Assembly: GCA_034421015.1 (NCBI GenBank)
Contig: DAOUKT010000027.1
Location: forward strand, 61,214 to 125,213
Length of the DNA: 64,000 nt
Source of the DNA: DAOUJW01 sp034421015
Lineage (GTDB): Bacteria; Chloroflexota; Dehalococcoidia; Lucifugimonadales; UBA2985
Direction of reading: 5' to 3'
This document shows positions 32,222 through 41,098 of the stretch, one piece after another. Within the stretch, counting starts at the first letter, position 1. Each line of letters starts with the position of its first letter. The notes beneath the pieces are model-generated. The model was not told where the DNA came from and made no database searches. It was given only the letters and a program-made list of their open reading frames with translations. The position numbers and the translations under genes were made by a program.

Positions 32222-33232
32222 CTAGCGGCTGGACCTCAGGGCCGCGCGCCCTGCCTCCTCTCCAAGGTGGAAGTTGTCCTCGTAAAGCTCGTTGATCCGG
32301 GCCAGCGTCTCCGCATCCGGGTCCGGCGTATGAGGCGCCCCGGCGAACTCCACCAGCTGCTCCTCGCTGACTATGTTGGGCAGGACGGAAGCTATCCTGG
32401 CTTGGGCCAGAACAAACTTGATCGCGACCTGGCCTATGGTGGCGTCGGTATCCTCCGTGAGGAAGTCCAGAGCGGCCACCTTCTTGACGCTTGCGTCCAG
32501 CCACGCCTGCCGCCGGTGGCTCCGGTGATCGGACTGATCGAAGACTGTGTCCTTGGTGTAGGTCCCGTCCAGCATACCCGAGGCGTGGGGCACCCTGGAC
32601 AGCAGCCCCGTCTCCTCCTCGTCCGCGATGGGGAAGAACCACCTTGCAGGCTCCTGCTCAAGGATGCTGTAGATTATCTGGAGTGAGGGGACCTTGCGCT
32701 CCTTCATGGACGCCTCCCCCTCCTCGAACCAGCCTATGTCCGGCCCCAAAGCCGTGCCGTAGTAGCGAATCTTGCCCTCCTTGACCAGGTCCTCAAGGGT
32801 CTCGAACAGGTCATCGCTTTCGATGGCGCTCAGGCGCGGGTTGTGAAGCTGGTACAGGTCGATGTAGTCGGTGCCCAGGCGGCGCAGGCTCTGCTCGCAG
32901 GCGTACCTGACAAAGTCCGGCGAGAAGTCCTGTGATCGTTCTGTGTGTCCGGTACGCACCTCGTCGGAGTAGATGTCGTAGCCGAACTTGGTCCCAATGA
33001 CCAGCTCGTGGCGGTGGGATCCCAAGGCCTTGACCATGATCTCCTCGCCATAGCCGTCGGCATAGGTGTCCGCCGTGTCGAAGAAGTTCATGCCCAGGTC
33101 GCGCGCCTTGTTGAGAAGGGCGACGCTGTCCCTCTCGTCCAGCTTGCCCCACCAGCCCGTGCTGACGCTCCACACGCCAAAGCCCACCTCGGACAGCTCC
33201 AGGTCAGTCTTGCCCAGCTTTCGGTACTTCAA
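32222..33232 (-). CDS. Aldo/keto reductase
   Basis: This 336-residue TIM-barrel oxidoreductase starts MKYRKLGKTDLELSEVGFGVW. It has FFDTADTYADGYGEE with catalytic D and Y, IGTKFGYD with lysine, and IDLYQLHNPR with histidine. The NADPH pocket falls near SVLPNIVSEEQLVEFA. The substrate is unknown. It is convergent with the EVE gene, the two stops being 2 bp apart. The insertion around 175-235 is longer than in many family members. Confidence 0.92.
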   Translation of the reverse strand: MKYRKLGKTDLELSEVGFGVWSVSTGWWGKLDERDSVALLNKARDLGMNFFDTADTYADGYGEEIMVKALGSHRHELVIGTKFGYDIYSDEVRTGHTERSQDFSPDFVRYACEQSLRRLGTDYIDLYQLHNPRLSAIESDDLFETLEDLVKEGKIRYYGTALGPDIGWFEEGEASMKERKVPSLQIIYSILEQEPARWFFPIADEEETGLLSRVPHASGMLDGTYTKDTVFDQSDHRSHRRQAWLDASVKKVAALDFLTEDTDATIGQVAIKFVLAQARIASVLPNIVSEEQLVEFAGAPHTPDPDAETLARINELYEDNFHLGEEAGRAALRSSR

Positions 33233-33393
33233 ACTGCCTCCTATAGCTCATCAAATTCATCGATTGAGCGAGCGGGACTCTCCGTCCGCAGGCTCGCGGA
33301 AGTCCATTATATTATGTGTGCCGAGCCTAGTCGACACATCGGTCCTGCGCAGAGGTGGTAGACTATGGCTACAGCGGAACGCGGAGGTCGGAG

Positions 33394-34050
33394 ATGGCGC
33401 AGTTACGTTCAAGCGGCCCCTACATCTGGGTAACGTGGCTCACCAAGCTGCTGGTCGGGGAGAACTCGTGCGAGTGGGCGGCCTGGTTCAGGGCGCAGCA
33501 CGAGGGCTGGAGCTGGAGCAAGATACCCGGCACGTTCGACCAGGCCGCCTGGCAGCTGGCGCATACGGCAAAGCTCACAGAGAACCGCCTGCAGTGGGAG
33601 GCGCAGGGGTTCACGGTGTTCACCGAGGGCCAGAACCACTTCACCCTCAGGGGCGCATCGGCTGCCCTGGGCGGACGGCCCGACCTGATAGCCTGGAAGG
33701 ACGGCGCAGGCACGATAATCGACGTCAAGACGGGACAACCAAGGCCGTCCCACAGCGTGCAGGTGATGCTGTACATGTACGCAATTCCCAGGGCCCTGGG
33801 CCAGTTCAGGGGCATCAGTTTCAACGGCAAGCTGGTCTACACAGACCATGAAATAGACATCCCTGCGTCCGCGGTCGATGACAGCTTTGTGGGCAACATG
33901 TCCCAGCTCATACGCAGGATAGCCTCCGATACGCCCGCCAGGAGGGTCCCCAGCCGAATGGAGTGCGGCTTCTGCGACATCACGTCGGCGGACTGCCATG
34001 AGCGCGCCGCGGACGATAGCCTTGACGAGGGGGCAACCGAGGACTTCTAG
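33394..34050 (+). CDS. PD-(D/E)xK nuclease of the Cas4/AddB type with four cysteines
   Basis: This 218-residue protein has D97 in GGRPDLI, D110 and K112 in IIDVKTG, and Q123 in QVMLYMYA, a full RecB-family nuclease core. C26 near the start and C191, C194, C201 near the end (CGFCDITSADC) match the four ligands that tie the ends of AddB, Dna2 and Cas4 together with an Fe-S cluster. No cas genes or helicase lie nearby. The ATG at 33394 follows GGAGGTCGGAG. Its role in repair or defence is open. Confidence 0.8.
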   Translation: MAQLRSSGPYIWVTWLTKLLVGENSCEWAAWFRAQHEGWSWSKIPGTFDQAAWQLAHTAKLTENRLQWEAQGFTVFTEGQNHFTLRGASAALGGRPDLIAWKDGAGTIIDVKTGQPRPSHSVQVMLYMYAIPRALGQFRGISFNGKLVYTDHEIDIPASAVDDSFVGNMSQLIRRIASDTPARRVPSRMECGFCDITSADCHERAADDSLDEGATEDF

Positions 34051-34202
34051 GCGGCCGGTTCAGTCGTTTGCCCGCTGTGACATTTCCTTACAATCGCGTG
34101 TACGCCAAGTCGTTTCGTTGACATTGGCGCCTGGGGCAATTAACCTCAGATAAAGGGCGGCGAGTCGCCCGGAAGCGGAATGGCAAAGTGAAGGGAGCAG
34201 CG

Positions 34203-34637
34203 ATGAAGTGCCCCAGGTGTATCTCGGACCTGAGTTTGGAGAAGTTCAAAGGCGTGGAGGTAGACCGCTGCGCCAGTTGCAAGGGCCTCTGGCTTGACTA
34301 CCACGAGATGGACCAGCTTGAGGACAAGGAGATGGACGACGACGACCTGAAGGGCTCAATGATGTTCCGGTCATTCGTCGGCGACCTTCACTGCCCCAAG
34401 TGCGATGGCGGGATGCAGATGTTCAACTATCGCGCCTTCAACCTGGAGATCGACTTCTGCCCCAAGGAGTGCGGCTTCTGGCTGGACGGCGGCGAGGAGA
34501 AGCGCGTCCTGGACATCATGAAGCAGCGGGGGAAGGACCTGAAGCGCTCCACCGACGCGGAGGTCGAGTGGGCCGGTATGCTGCAACGGTTCAGGTCCAA
34601 GTCCTTCGGCGACCGCATGAAGGGCCTCTTCCGCTAG
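34203..34637 (+). CDS. Double zinc-ribbon (zf-TFIIB) protein
   Basis: This 144-residue protein starts MKCPRCISDL, with a partner pair CASCKGLWLD, then a second ribbon LHCPKCDGGM with FCPKECGFWLDGGE. The W-L-D after each second pair is the zf-TFIIB hallmark. A basic C-terminal helix follows (AGMLQRFRSKSFGDRMKGLF). The function is unknown. GGGAGCAGCG precedes the ATG, favoured over a GTG at 34188. Confidence 0.85.
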   Translation: MKCPRCISDLSLEKFKGVEVDRCASCKGLWLDYHEMDQLEDKEMDDDDLKGSMMFRSFVGDLHCPKCDGGMQMFNYRAFNLEIDFCPKECGFWLDGGEEKRVLDIMKQRGKDLKRSTDAEVEWAGMLQRFRSKSFGDRMKGLFR

Positions 34638-34969
34638 CCTCACTCGACTTCCCCCGCCTTCCGGCGCCTGCTCTATAGGCACGCCCTTGCGGACTGCCCC
34701 CGTCCGGCATTCTCTATGCGGGTTGGTAACGCCAACGCCGATTGGAGCGCAACTCCTTACCCGCTCATGGTGAGCCAGTCGAACCATTTGAGCGGGTAGA
34801 CTGCGGACATGGCTGACACCGCTCATTTACTTCGACAAGCTCAGCATGAGCGGTGTCGCGCGCCACAGCCAACGCCTGTAGAGAGTAGCCCCGTCCGGTC
34901 GCGTTTCCACTATCGGCCAGTTTCTGGTAATCTTTACCATCGACGATGCTAGAACTGGAGCCTTAGCCC
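34638..34969. other. Intergenic region with two adjacent hairpin repeats
   Basis: No gene is supported here. ACCCGCTCA (34759) pairs with TGAGCGGGT (34789), with a further TGGT/ACCA pair inside. GACACCGCTCAT (34815-34826) pairs exactly with ATGAGCGGTGTC (34846-34857), enclosing TTCGACAAGCTCAG, a core common in dispersed bacterial repeats. The region between 34858 and 34969 should hold the proS promoter. Confidence 0.65.
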
Positions 34970-36670
34970 ATGAGAATGACCAGCTTCTTCGGCAAGACGC
35001 TGCGCGAGGAGCCCTCCGAGGCGGAGACTCCCAGCCATCGGCTGCTCCTCAAGTCCGGGATGATCCGGCAGGTGGCCGCGGGCGTCTACACCTACATGCC
35101 ACTGGCGTGGCGCTCCCTTCGCAAGATAGAGGAGATCATCCGCCAGGAGATGGACGCCGCCGGAAGCCACGAGGTCCGGATGCCTGCCCTCAACCCAATG
35201 GAGCTGTGGGAGGAGAGCGGGCGGCGGGACGCCTTCGGCAGGAACCTGTTTGCCCTGGAGGACCGGCGGGAGAGGGGCCTGGTGCTTGCGCCAACCCACG
35301 AGGAGGTCATCACCCAGACGGTCAAGGCCAACGTCCACAGCTACCGCGACCTGCCCCAGATCCTGTACCAGATTCAGACCAAGTTCAGGGACGAAGCCCG
35401 GCCCCGGGGCGGTCTCATCCGCGTCCGCGAGTTCGATATGAAGGACGCCTACAGCTTCGATGCAGACGACGAGGGGCTGGATCGCAGCTACGAGGCGATG
35501 GTCCAGGCCTACAAGAACATCTACCACCGCCTCCACCTGCCGGCGTTGCAGGCGGAGGCCGACAGCGGCGCAATCGGCGGCAAGGACTCCCACGAGTTCC
35601 TGCTCCCGACGGAGAGCGGAGAGGACATGGTGCTGGTCTGCTCCGGCTGCGACTACGCGGCCAACGCAGAGCGGGGCCAGATAATCAAGCCACCCCAGGA
35701 GGCTGAGGACGCTCTGCCGCTGGAGGACGTACACACGCCGGGCATCAAGACCATTGAAGACCTGGCCGCATTCCTGGGCATACCTGAGAGCAAGACCCTC
35801 AAGGCCGTCTTCTACGCCGCCGATTCTGAGATCGTTTTCGTCACCATACGGGGAGACCTGGAGGTGAACGAGATCAAGCTGAAGAACCTCCTCCACTGCC
35901 GTGAGCTGCGCCTGGCGTCGCCGGAGGAGGTGGAGGAGGCGGGCCTCGTGGCCGGTTCAGCGTCGTCCATTGGGCTGGAGGGCATCCGCACCGTGGCGGA
36001 CGACTCGATTATGCTCGGGTCGAACTTCGTGGTGGGCGCCAACCGGCCGGACTACCACCTGCGCAACGCCAACTATCCTCGCGACTTTCAGCCGGACGAC
36101 ATCGCCGACATCACCCTGGCCGAGCCGGGCCACGCCTGCCATCTCTGCAGTGTGCCCCTGGAAGCCATGCGGGCCATTGAGGTGGGCCACGTGTTCAAGC
36201 TGGGGACTTTCTACAGCGAGACGCTGGAGGCCACCTACCTGGACAGCGACGGCGTCCAGAAACCCATCATCATGGGCTGCTACGGCATAGGCGTCGGGCG
36301 CCTGCTGGCCGGGGTGATCGAGCAGCACCACGACGAGAGGGGCATCATCTTCCCGCCCTCGGTCGCGCCCTACGACGTGCACCTGGTTGCGCTGAACGTG
36401 GAGGACGTTCAGGTAGTAGAGGCCGCGGACGCCATCTACGAGGGGCTGCGTAAGGCCGGGCTTGAGACGCTGTACGACGACAGGCCGGAGACGGCGGGCG
36501 TGAAGTTCAACGACGCCGACCTTATGGGCTTCCCGGTACGCGTTGTGGTCAGCCCCCGCAACCTGCGGCAGGGAAGCGCCGAGGTGAAGCTGCGCCGCGA
36601 GGACAACGCCGAACTGGTGGCCCTGGACAGCGTGACAGCCAGGGTCAAGGAGCTGCTGGGTTCCTGGTAA
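34970..36670 (+). CDS. proS: Prolyl-tRNA synthetase (bacterial type with editing domain)
   Basis: This 566-residue class II synthetase has the N-terminal catalytic core (SHRLLLKSGMIRQVAAGVYTYMP, REFDMKDAYSF). An inserted YbaK-like editing domain spans residues about 230-390 (KTLKAVFYA, GDLEVNEIKLKNLL). The core then resumes with HVFKLGTFYSE and GCYGIGVGRLLAG, followed by the anticodon-binding domain. Domain order and length are standard for the ProS type 1. It is monocistronic, with a palindromic repeat 134 bp after its stop. Confidence 0.96.
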   Translation: MRMTSFFGKTLREEPSEAETPSHRLLLKSGMIRQVAAGVYTYMPLAWRSLRKIEEIIRQEMDAAGSHEVRMPALNPMELWEESGRRDAFGRNLFALEDRRERGLVLAPTHEEVITQTVKANVHSYRDLPQILYQIQTKFRDEARPRGGLIRVREFDMKDAYSFDADDEGLDRSYEAMVQAYKNIYHRLHLPALQAEADSGAIGGKDSHEFLLPTESGEDMVLVCSGCDYAANAERGQIIKPPQEAEDALPLEDVHTPGIKTIEDLAAFLGIPESKTLKAVFYAADSEIVFVTIRGDLEVNEIKLKNLLHCRELRLASPEEVEEAGLVAGSASSIGLEGIRTVADDSIMLGSNFVVGANRPDYHLRNANYPRDFQPDDIADITLAEPGHACHLCSVPLEAMRAIEVGHVFKLGTFYSETLEATYLDSDGVQKPIIMGCYGIGVGRLLAGVIEQHHDERGIIFPPSVAPYDVHLVALNVEDVQVVEAADAIYEGLRKAGLETLYDDRPETAGVKFNDADLMGFPVRVVVSPRNLRQGSAEVKLRREDNAELVALDSVTARVKELLGSW

Positions 36671-37048
36671 GAGCGTGTCTGACAGAGCCTTGGAGCTCCT
36701 GCAGAGATCCGGACTACGTACCTGACTGACTCTTCTGCGCCATCCCCCAATGACCAGCAGCCCCTTGGGTAGCCAAGGTGTCATCCCAATAGTCCCGTCA
36801 CCCTGTCATTCTGAACGGAGCGCAGCGAAGTGAAGAATCCGAAGCCCTCGTCTACAGGCCTACGCTTCATTTGATCTACGGTCTTGGATTCTTCGCTGCG
36901 CTCAGAATGACCCTGGATGTGAACTTGGCGCTGGCCCAAGAAAGTGACGCCGTGGCCGCACGGTCTCCTGTTTACAACTGGGGATACTTCCAAACTCTCT
37001 GACAAGCATATAATATACCCTCTGTGAAATCAGAAAAGGGGGCCGCGC
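36671..37048. other. Intergenic region holding a repeat and the queF promoter
   Basis: No gene was found. The 107-bp fold-back element occupies 36805-36911. Near 37006 the sequence CATATAATATAC gives a likely -10 for queF. I looked for a preQ1 riboswitch in the short leader and did not find the expected stem-loop and A-rich tail. Confidence 0.5.
36805..36911. repeat. 107-bp fold-back element (copy A)
   Basis: It starts GTCATTCTGAACGGAGCGCA and ends in the inverse, with GGATTCTTCGCTGCGCTCAG followed by AATGAC, so the ends pair over about 35 bp. The inner part differs from copy B at 48748, but total length is identical. It resembles a MITE or REP-type palindrome without coding capacity. Confidence 0.8.
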
Positions 37049-37477
37049 ATGGTCGATTTGGATAGCCTGAGTGAAGCCTACACCAATCTGGAGCACAGGT
37101 ACGAGGTCCAGGGAGAGGAGGCCATCGACGCCTCATGCCTGCTGGCCTTCGAATACGAGTACCCGGAGCAGGAGAGCGAGATCGCCATTGACAGCGACGA
37201 GTTCACCGCCGTGTGCCCGTGGACCGGCCTCCCGGACTTCGGGACGCTCACCATACGCTACGTCCCCGGCACAAAGCTGCTGGAGTTGAAGTCCCTGAAA
37301 TACTACCTGCTCTCATACAGGCAGGTGGGGATAGTACAGGAGCACGCCGCCAACCGCATCCTGAACGACCTTGTGGCCGCGTGCCTGCCCAGGCGCATGG
37401 CCGTCTCACTGGACTACAGGACCAGGGGCGGCATCCACACAACAGTCGACGTCGCTTACCGGGCCCCGGAGGTCTAG
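37049..37477 (+). CDS. queF: NADPH-dependent 7-cyano-7-deazaguanine reductase
   Basis: The 142-residue single-domain QueF has the nucleophile in FTAVCPWTGLPDFG and ELKSLKYYLLSYRQ as the QueF motif, with HE in VQEHAAN and substrate contacts in YRTRGGIH. It reduces preQ0 to preQ1 in queuosine synthesis. The next gene (yhhQ) starts 2 bp after its stop and encodes the precursor importer, a sensible pair for salvage. Confidence 0.95.
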   Translation: MVDLDSLSEAYTNLEHRYEVQGEEAIDASCLLAFEYEYPEQESEIAIDSDEFTAVCPWTGLPDFGTLTIRYVPGTKLLELKSLKYYLLSYRQVGIVQEHAANRILNDLVAACLPRRMAVSLDYRTRGGIHTTVDVAYRAPEV

Positions 37478-37478
37478 G

Positions 37479-38177
37479 TTGACCCAGAACTCCTCAAGTC
37501 AGCTGCGACTCACGCCCACCTTCATGGTGGTGGCGGCCCTCTTCGTGACCTGCCTCATAACCGCCAACATCATAGCCGTAAAGCTGGTGGATATCTTCGG
37601 GCACGTCCTCACCGCCGGCATCATCATCTTCCCCCTCAGCTACATCATTGGGGACATTCTTACGGAGGTCTACGGCTATCGACAGGCCCGGGCGGTCATC
37701 TGGCTGGGGTTTCTGTGCAACCTCGTTGCAGTCGCGGCCATCTGGGCCGCCGGCCTCATGGTACCGGCGTCCTTCTGGGGCGGGCAGGAGGCCTACGACT
37801 CCATCCTGGGCTACACGCCAAGGCTGCTCATGTCCTCCTTTGCCGCCTACCTTGTTGGCGAGCTGGCCAACTCCACTATCCTGGCCAAGATGAAGATATG
37901 GACCCAGGGCAAGTGGCTTTGGAGCCGCACCATAACCTCGACAATCGTGGGCCAGGGGCTGGACTCGGTTGTGTTCATCAGCCTGGCCTTCGGCGGGACG
38001 GACGTCGCGCTGGTGCGACTCGTGCTGACCCAGTGGACTGCGAAAGTGATCTACGAAGCTGCCGCCACGCCCCTGACGTACCTGGTGGTGGGCTGGATAA
38101 AGCGGCGGGAGGGTCTGGACCACTACGACTACGATACGAGCTTCAACCCCATAGCAGTCACCAGGATGTCGTCCTAG
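37479..38177 (+). CDS. yhhQ: Queuosine precursor transporter (YhhQ/VUT family)
   Basis: This 232-residue membrane protein has about six helices. It contains LITANIIAVKLVDIFG, FPLSYIIGDILTEVYGYRQAR (the family signature with acidic residues in the membrane), ELANSTILAKMK and RTITSTIVGQGLDSVVFI. It imports preQ0/preQ1. The start is a TTG at 37479, with GGAGG 6 bases upstream inside the end of queF. The pair implies dependence on scavenged or shared precursor, since queCDE are not here. Confidence 0.92.
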   Translation: MTQNSSSQLRLTPTFMVVAALFVTCLITANIIAVKLVDIFGHVLTAGIIIFPLSYIIGDILTEVYGYRQARAVIWLGFLCNLVAVAAIWAAGLMVPASFWGGQEAYDSILGYTPRLLMSSFAAYLVGELANSTILAKMKIWTQGKWLWSRTITSTIVGQGLDSVVFISLAFGGTDVALVRLVLTQWTAKVIYEAAATPLTYLVVGWIKRREGLDHYDYDTSFNPIAVTRMSS

Positions 38178-38268
38178 CGGAAGGAGACATCTCAATAACT
38201 GCGACGGCATCTTCAAGGAAGTACGTTAATCGTCATTCCCGTGAAGCTTGCCCCGACCACTCCTGCGC

Positions 38269-38288
38269 AGGCAGGAGTCCATCTCCTT
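38269..38288. repeat. 20-bp palindromic repeat, copy 1 (inverted orientation)
   Basis: ACTCCTGCGCAGGCAGGAGT occurs here between yhhQ and the Rieske genes. The same word occurs at 48869, and its reverse complement at 54157 and 54339. Nearby GTCATTCC and GGATTCCTGCTTCCGCAGGA link it to the larger fold-back family. Confidence 0.8.
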
Positions 38289-38372
38289 CTACATCGGATG
38301 CCCTGGATTCCTGCTTCCGCAGGAATGGTTGGGAGGCGCGCCCGGCTGAGGTTGTTCAAAGGTCTCCGGAAG

Positions 38373-38693
38373 CTAGTCCGCGGTGGCAATGAGAACATCG
38401 GAGCCCTCAATCCTGACCTTGTAGACCGCCAGAGGCTCACTGGCCGGCAGGCTGATGGCCTCTCCGTTCTTCACGTCGAATCTGCCACCGTGGAAGGGGC
38501 ACACCAGCTCCTCGCCTTCCAGGTCGCCCATCGACAGTGGGCGCGCCACGTGGGTGCAAAGCTCCGCCAGGGCGTATATCCGGCCCCCGGCGTTGGCCAG
38601 GACGACCCGTTCGCCGTCCAGGTCAACCAGCACCAGGCCCCCGGGGGGCACCTCATCGATACTGGCTACTTTCACAAAATCCGCCAAGGTCAA
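38373..38693 (-). CDS. Rieske [2Fe-2S] ferredoxin (copy 1)
   Basis: This 106-residue single-domain Rieske protein has cluster ligands C46 and H48 (LCTHVARPLSMG) and C65 and H68 (VCPFHGG). Soluble proteins of this size serve as electron carriers for oxygenases or as small subunits. The last residues end with a short beta strand (DVLIATAD). It is highly similar to the gene 80 bp upstream, a recent tandem duplication. Both start MTLADFVKVAS. No oxygenase is nearby. Confidence 0.92.
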   Translation of the reverse strand: MTLADFVKVASIDEVPPGGLVLVDLDGERVVLANAGGRIYALAELCTHVARPLSMGDLEGEELVCPFHGGRFDVKNGEAISLPASEPLAVYKVRIEGSDVLIATAD

Positions 38694-38773
38694 CCTCCAG
38701 CGTCTTCTACAGGAACCCGTCCTCCGTTAGCATCCGGTGGACCGCGTTCACCCGGATGTAGCCTTGAGAGGGC

Positions 38774-39094
38774 CTAGCCCGCAGGCGCGATGAGAACGTC
38801 GGAGCCTTCCACCTTGACGTTGTAGACTGCCAGTGGCTCAAGTGGGGGCAGGCTGATGACCTCACCGGTCTTCACGTCGAATCGGCCCCCGTGGCAGGGG
38901 CAAACCAGCTCCTCGCCGTCCAGGTCGCCCTCGGACAGGGGGCACTCCGCGTGGGTGCAGAGATCCGCCAGGGCGTAGATCTGCCCTCCTGCGTTGGCCA
39001 GAACAACCCGGTCGCCGTCCAGGTCAACCAGCAACAGGTCCCCGGGGGGCAGGTCATTGGTACTGGCTACTTTCACAAAATCCGCCAAGGTCAA
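38774..39094 (-). CDS. Rieske [2Fe-2S] ferredoxin (copy 2)
   Basis: This paralogue of the following gene has ligands in LCTHAECPLSEG and VCPCHGG, with an extra Cys in each loop (AEC and CPC). These extra cysteines next to the cluster are the main difference from copy 1 and may allow a disulfide that tunes potential. It has the same length and start sequence as copy 1. It lies 51 bp downstream of gmk in the same direction. Confidence 0.92.
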   Translation of the reverse strand: MTLADFVKVASTNDLPPGDLLLVDLDGDRVVLANAGGQIYALADLCTHAECPLSEGDLDGEELVCPCHGGRFDVKTGEVISLPPLEPLAVYNVKVEGSDVLIAPAG

Positions 39095-39145
39095 CCTCCA
39101 GCGCGTTCGTGTTTGCAGGCCTTTCTTAACCGGGCTCCAGCTGCC

Positions 39146-39769
39146 CTACAGGTACACCCAACGAGGGGGTATGTGGCACTTTTCTGCGGTGATTATGGCC
39201 CTGATCTGGTCCACAGCCGTCTCAAGATCGTCGTTCACCACCACGTACTCGAAGTTGGACAGCTGGCGCATCTCGTCCATAGCGGTGCGTATCCGCAGCT
39301 CCAGGTCCGGCGTGGTCTCCGTCTTTCGCTCCCGCAGGCGGCGCTCCAGCTCCCTGGGAGACGGAGGCATGAGAAAGATGAAGATTCCGGCCGGGGCAAG
39401 CTCCCTGATGGTGGCCGCGCCCTGCACGTCGGTCTTCATGAACACGTCCTTGCCCCCGGCGAAGGCGTCCCTGACCTGGGACTTGGGAACGCCATACCAG
39501 TTGCCGTAGACCTGGGCGCACTCCAGGAACTCGTCCTCAGTCACCATCTGGTGGAAGGTGTCCCTGTCCATGAAGAGGTAGTCCACGCCGTCCTCCTCCC
39601 CGGGCCGCTGAGTGCGGGTCGTGGCCGTCACCGTGAAGTGGAAGTTCATATCCATATCCTTCAGGTGTCTCGCCACGGAGTCCTTGCCCACACCGGAGGG
39701 GCCGGAGATTACCACCAGCAGAGGGCTGGGTTTGGGCATATCGTACAGGTGCTCTTCCGTAGGTCTCAA
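39146..39769 (-). CDS. gmk: Guanylate kinase
   Basis: This is a GMP kinase of about 207 residues with LLVVISGPSGVGKDSVARHL (P-loop), TVTATTRTQRPGEEDGVDY (GMP-binding), FLECAQVYGNWYG, and KTDVQGAATIREL. I favour the TTG at 39769 because GGAAGG lies 7 bases ahead. The ATG at 39739 (MPKPSPLL) is the alternative and gives 197 residues. It is the last gene of a tyrA-aroA-gmk run with short gaps. Confidence 0.93.
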   Translation of the reverse strand: MRPTEEHLYDMPKPSPLLVVISGPSGVGKDSVARHLKDMDMNFHFTVTATTRTQRPGEEDGVDYLFMDRDTFHQMVTEDEFLECAQVYGNWYGVPKSQVRDAFAGGKDVFMKTDVQGAATIRELAPAGIFIFLMPPSPRELERRLRERKTETTPDLELRIRTAMDEMRQLSNFEYVVVNDDLETAVDQIRAIITAEKCHIPPRWVYL

Positions 39770-39782
39770 GTCCGTTCCTTCC

Positions 39783-41093
39783 TCACTCGCTCGCCAGGAC
39801 TTCCAAGTCCTGCCAGAAATCGGGGTAGGAAACATCCACGACTTCCGCCCCGTCAATTTGCACGTCTTCCCGGGCGAGCAGCCCGGCTATGCCCAGGGTC
39901 ATAGCAAGGCGATGGTCGCCGTGGCTGAGACAGGCCCCGCCGTTCAGGGCACCCGTGCCCTCGATTACCATGCCGTCCGGAAGCTCCTGGATCCTGGCTC
40001 CCAGCTTGTTCAACTCCCTTGTGGTAGCGTCAATCCTGTCCGACTCCTTCACCCGCAGCTCCTGGGCGTCCCTGATGGTGGTTGTGCCTTGGGCAAAGCA
40101 GGCGGCCAGGGCCAGCACGGGTATCTCGTCCTGGGCTATGGGGATCTGGTCTCCGGCGATCTCCACGCCCCGCAGCTCGCTGGACTCCACGTACAGGTCG
40201 GCAACCGGCTCTCCGCCCTCGATGCGAGGGTTCTCCAGTGTGATCTTGGCTCCCATCTGCCTGAGGATTTCGATGACCTCCGCGCGGCTGGGGTTCACTC
40301 CCACATTTGTCAGCCTGACCCTGGCGTTGGGGTGCGCGGCCGCGGCCACCAGCCAGAAGGCCGCGGAGCTGATGTCTCCGGACACCTTCACGTCCAGGGG
40401 CTTAAGCTCGGAGCCGGGTTTGATCACCAGCGTCAGGCCGTCCTCAATCAGGGTGGCCCCCATAGCCTCCAGCATCCGCTCCGTGTGGTCTCTGGACAGG
40501 GCGGGCTGGTGTAGCGCCGTATCCCCGCCGGCGAACAGGGACGCAATAATCAGAGACGACTTCACCTGCGCGCTCGCGACGGGCATATCGTACTCTATGC
40601 CCCGGAGCTCTCCGCCCCTGATGGTCAGGGGAGCCAGAGAGTCGCCGCCGCGTCCCATAACCTCCGCTCCCATCCGGCGCAGGGGCTGGACAATCCGGGC
40701 CATCGGCCTGGTGCGGAGAGAGCTGTCGCCGTTGACCACTGAAACGAAGGGCGTGGACGCCAGCAGCCCCATGATGAACCGCATGGTTGTGCCGCTGTTC
40801 TCGGCGTTCAGGACGTCCCTCGGCTCGGTCAGGCCCTGCAGGCCGGGAGACGAGAGTCTCAGCTGCAGCATCCCCGTTGGACTGTCATCAGGAGAAACGC
40901 GCTCTGCAGAGACGCCAAGGTCCTGAAGGCAGCGGAGGGTGGACCGGCAGTCCTGCCCCACTGAGAAGTTGTCGATTACGGCCTCGCCCGCGGCCAGGCT
41001 GTTGAGGAGGGCCGCTCTGTGCGAAACCGACTTGTCGGCGGGCGGCGATATAGTGCCCGAAAGCTCTCTCACCGGGGAGGCTGCGCGCTTCAT
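39783..41093 (-). CDS. aroA: 3-phosphoshikimate 1-carboxyvinyltransferase (EPSP synthase)
   Basis: This is a 436-residue enzyme of the shikimate pathway. Motifs: PPADKSVSHRAALLNSLA, LNAENSGTTMRFIMGLL, GDSSLRTRPMARIVQPL and VKSSLIIASLFA, then LRVKESDRIDATTREL and HGDHRLAMTLGIAGL. All substrate contacts seem present. Residue 101-type glycine is followed by T (SGTTMRF). The ATG at 41093 lies 5 bp after tyrA; gmk follows by 13 bp. The other shikimate genes aroK and aroB are fused at 56108. Confidence 0.95.
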   Translation of the reverse strand: MKRAASPVRELSGTISPPADKSVSHRAALLNSLAAGEAVIDNFSVGQDCRSTLRCLQDLGVSAERVSPDDSPTGMLQLRLSSPGLQGLTEPRDVLNAENSGTTMRFIMGLLASTPFVSVVNGDSSLRTRPMARIVQPLRRMGAEVMGRGGDSLAPLTIRGGELRGIEYDMPVASAQVKSSLIIASLFAGGDTALHQPALSRDHTERMLEAMGATLIEDGLTLVIKPGSELKPLDVKVSGDISSAAFWLVAAAAHPNARVRLTNVGVNPSRAEVIEILRQMGAKITLENPRIEGGEPVADLYVESSELRGVEIAGDQIPIAQDEIPVLALAACFAQGTTTIRDAQELRVKESDRIDATTRELNKLGARIQELPDGMVIEGTGALNGGACLSHGDHRLAMTLGIAGLLAREDVQIDGAEVVDVSYPDFWQDLEVLASE

Positions 41094-41098
41094 CGCTC

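Noticed and set aside
36805..36911. CRISPR-like repeat array
   Set aside because: Repeats in the window are single palindromes scattered over tens of kilobases with no regular spacers and no cas genes.
37005..37048. preQ1 riboswitch before queF
   Set aside because: The short leader lacks the expected hairpin plus A-rich tail; only a -10 box and ribosome site can be supported.
38700..38773. Short minus-strand open stretch reading GYIRVNAVHRMLTEDGFL then stop between the two Rieske genes
   Set aside because: It has no start codon or ribosome site and is too short; at most a scrap left by the tandem duplication.
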